Shown here: piece after piece, positions 22,361 to 22,638 of the stretch
Layout: each line of letters begins with the position of its first letter
Position numbering within the stretch: position 1 is the first letter of the stretch
NCBI GenBank assembly: GCA_002404895.1
Contig: DHKO01000056.1
Coordinates: 1-22,638 of the forward strand
Reading direction: 5' to 3'
From: Treponema sp. UBA4692
Lineage (GTDB): Bacteria > Spirochaetota > Spirochaetia > Treponematales > Treponemataceae
Length of the DNA: 22,638 nucleotides
Made by a program: the position numbers and the translations under genes
The notes under the pieces: generated by a model
Database searches by the model: none
What the model saw: only the letters and a program-made list of their open reading frames with translations
Told to the model about the DNA's origin: nothing

Positions 22361-22638
22361 ATGTATCCATTTCAGAACATCGAGCCAAAATGGCAAAAAT
22401 ACTGGGACGAGCACAAAACGTTCAAGGCGGTCGAGGACGAGTCTTTTCCAAAAGAGAAGCGCCGCTACGTTCTCGATATGTTCCCTTACCCGAGCGGAGC
22501 GGGACTTCACGTAGGACACCCGGAAGGCTACACAGCCACGGACATTTACTCGCGCTTCTTGCGAATGAACGGCTACAACGTTCTTCATCCGATGGGATAC
22601 GACGCGTTCGGCTTGCCGGCTGAAAACTACGCGATAAA
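22361..22638 (+). CDS. leuS: Leucine--tRNA ligase (N-terminal part, continues past window)
   Basis: The frame opens at the ATG at 22361 and runs to the window end, giving 92 complete codons. It begins MYPFQNIEPKWQKYW, the usual LeuRS N-terminus. MFPYPSGAGLHVGHPEGYTA carries the class I HIGH motif as HVGH, and HPMGYDAFGLPAENYA follows as in LeuRS. The enzyme charges tRNA-Leu with leucine; the editing and anticodon domains lie outside. GAGGTC lies 7 nt before the start. Confidence 0.95.
   Translation, partial: MYPFQNIEPKWQKYWDEHKTFKAVEDESFPKEKRRYVLDMFPYPSGAGLHVGHPEGYTATDIYSRFLRMNGYNVLHPMGYDAFGLPAENYAI

Overview
The window reads as chromosomal DNA of a host-associated Treponema-like spirochaete. 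This is inferred from gene content and style (a Cache-type chemoreceptor, a ThrH-type phosphatase, a YihY protein fused to a cNMP-binding-like domain, large secreted proteins of unknown role, AT-rich spacers). No rRNA or other decisive marker is present. No tRNA or rRNA gene was seen.

Layout. Positions 1-1214 (minus) hold the N-terminal 404 residues of a large restriction-modification type protein that runs off the window. The 487-bp gap after it carries a degenerate tandem array with an exact 22-bp period and the terminator of the next operon. Positions 1702-4730 (minus) are a tight operon: chemoreceptor, purine nucleoside phosphorylase (deoD), GNAT acetyltransferase. Positions 4778-5972 (minus) are two half-size chromate-transporter-family genes. 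Then come malQ (6056-7711, minus), a repeat-bearing spacer, and the overlapping pair murI-manC (9877-7938, minus). Divergent from murI are a pentapeptide-repeat protein and a metallo-beta-lactamase-fold protein (9947-11330, plus). Two large exported proteins lie on the minus strand, a lipoprotein with an HEGWH metallopeptidase motif (11485-13353) and a transglutaminase-like protein (14347-15897). Between them are a small unknown gene and a compact toxin-antitoxin locus. On the plus strand follow asnS, a YihY-cNMP fusion and thrH. On the minus strand are an rsuA-type pseudouridine synthase and citrate synthase. The start of leuS (plus) closes the window.

Main discovery candidate: 14032-14300 looks like a complete type I toxin-antitoxin system. 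A 26-codon single-pass hydrophobic peptide resembling the putative holin-like toxins is encoded on the minus strand with a strong Shine-Dalgarno. A plus-strand RNA of about 98 nt, with its own promoter and a strong terminator, is antisense to the toxin 3' UTR. The toxin mRNA can mask its Shine-Dalgarno with a 7-bp pairing and can pair its 5' end with its 3' end.

Other signals: several genes have well-formed promoters only 5-12 nt from the start codon and no Shine-Dalgarno (candidate leaderless or near-leaderless mRNAs). The divergent murI / pentapeptide promoters appear to share one palindromic -35 hexamer. The citrate synthase promoter region carries repeated TATGCAAT octamers. A dispersed repeat family (ATTCAGCATG / TCGGAATCT) sits in several spacers, and a matching palindrome lies inside a coding region. 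All statements come from reading the sequence by eye; family names rest on remembered motifs, not on database searches.
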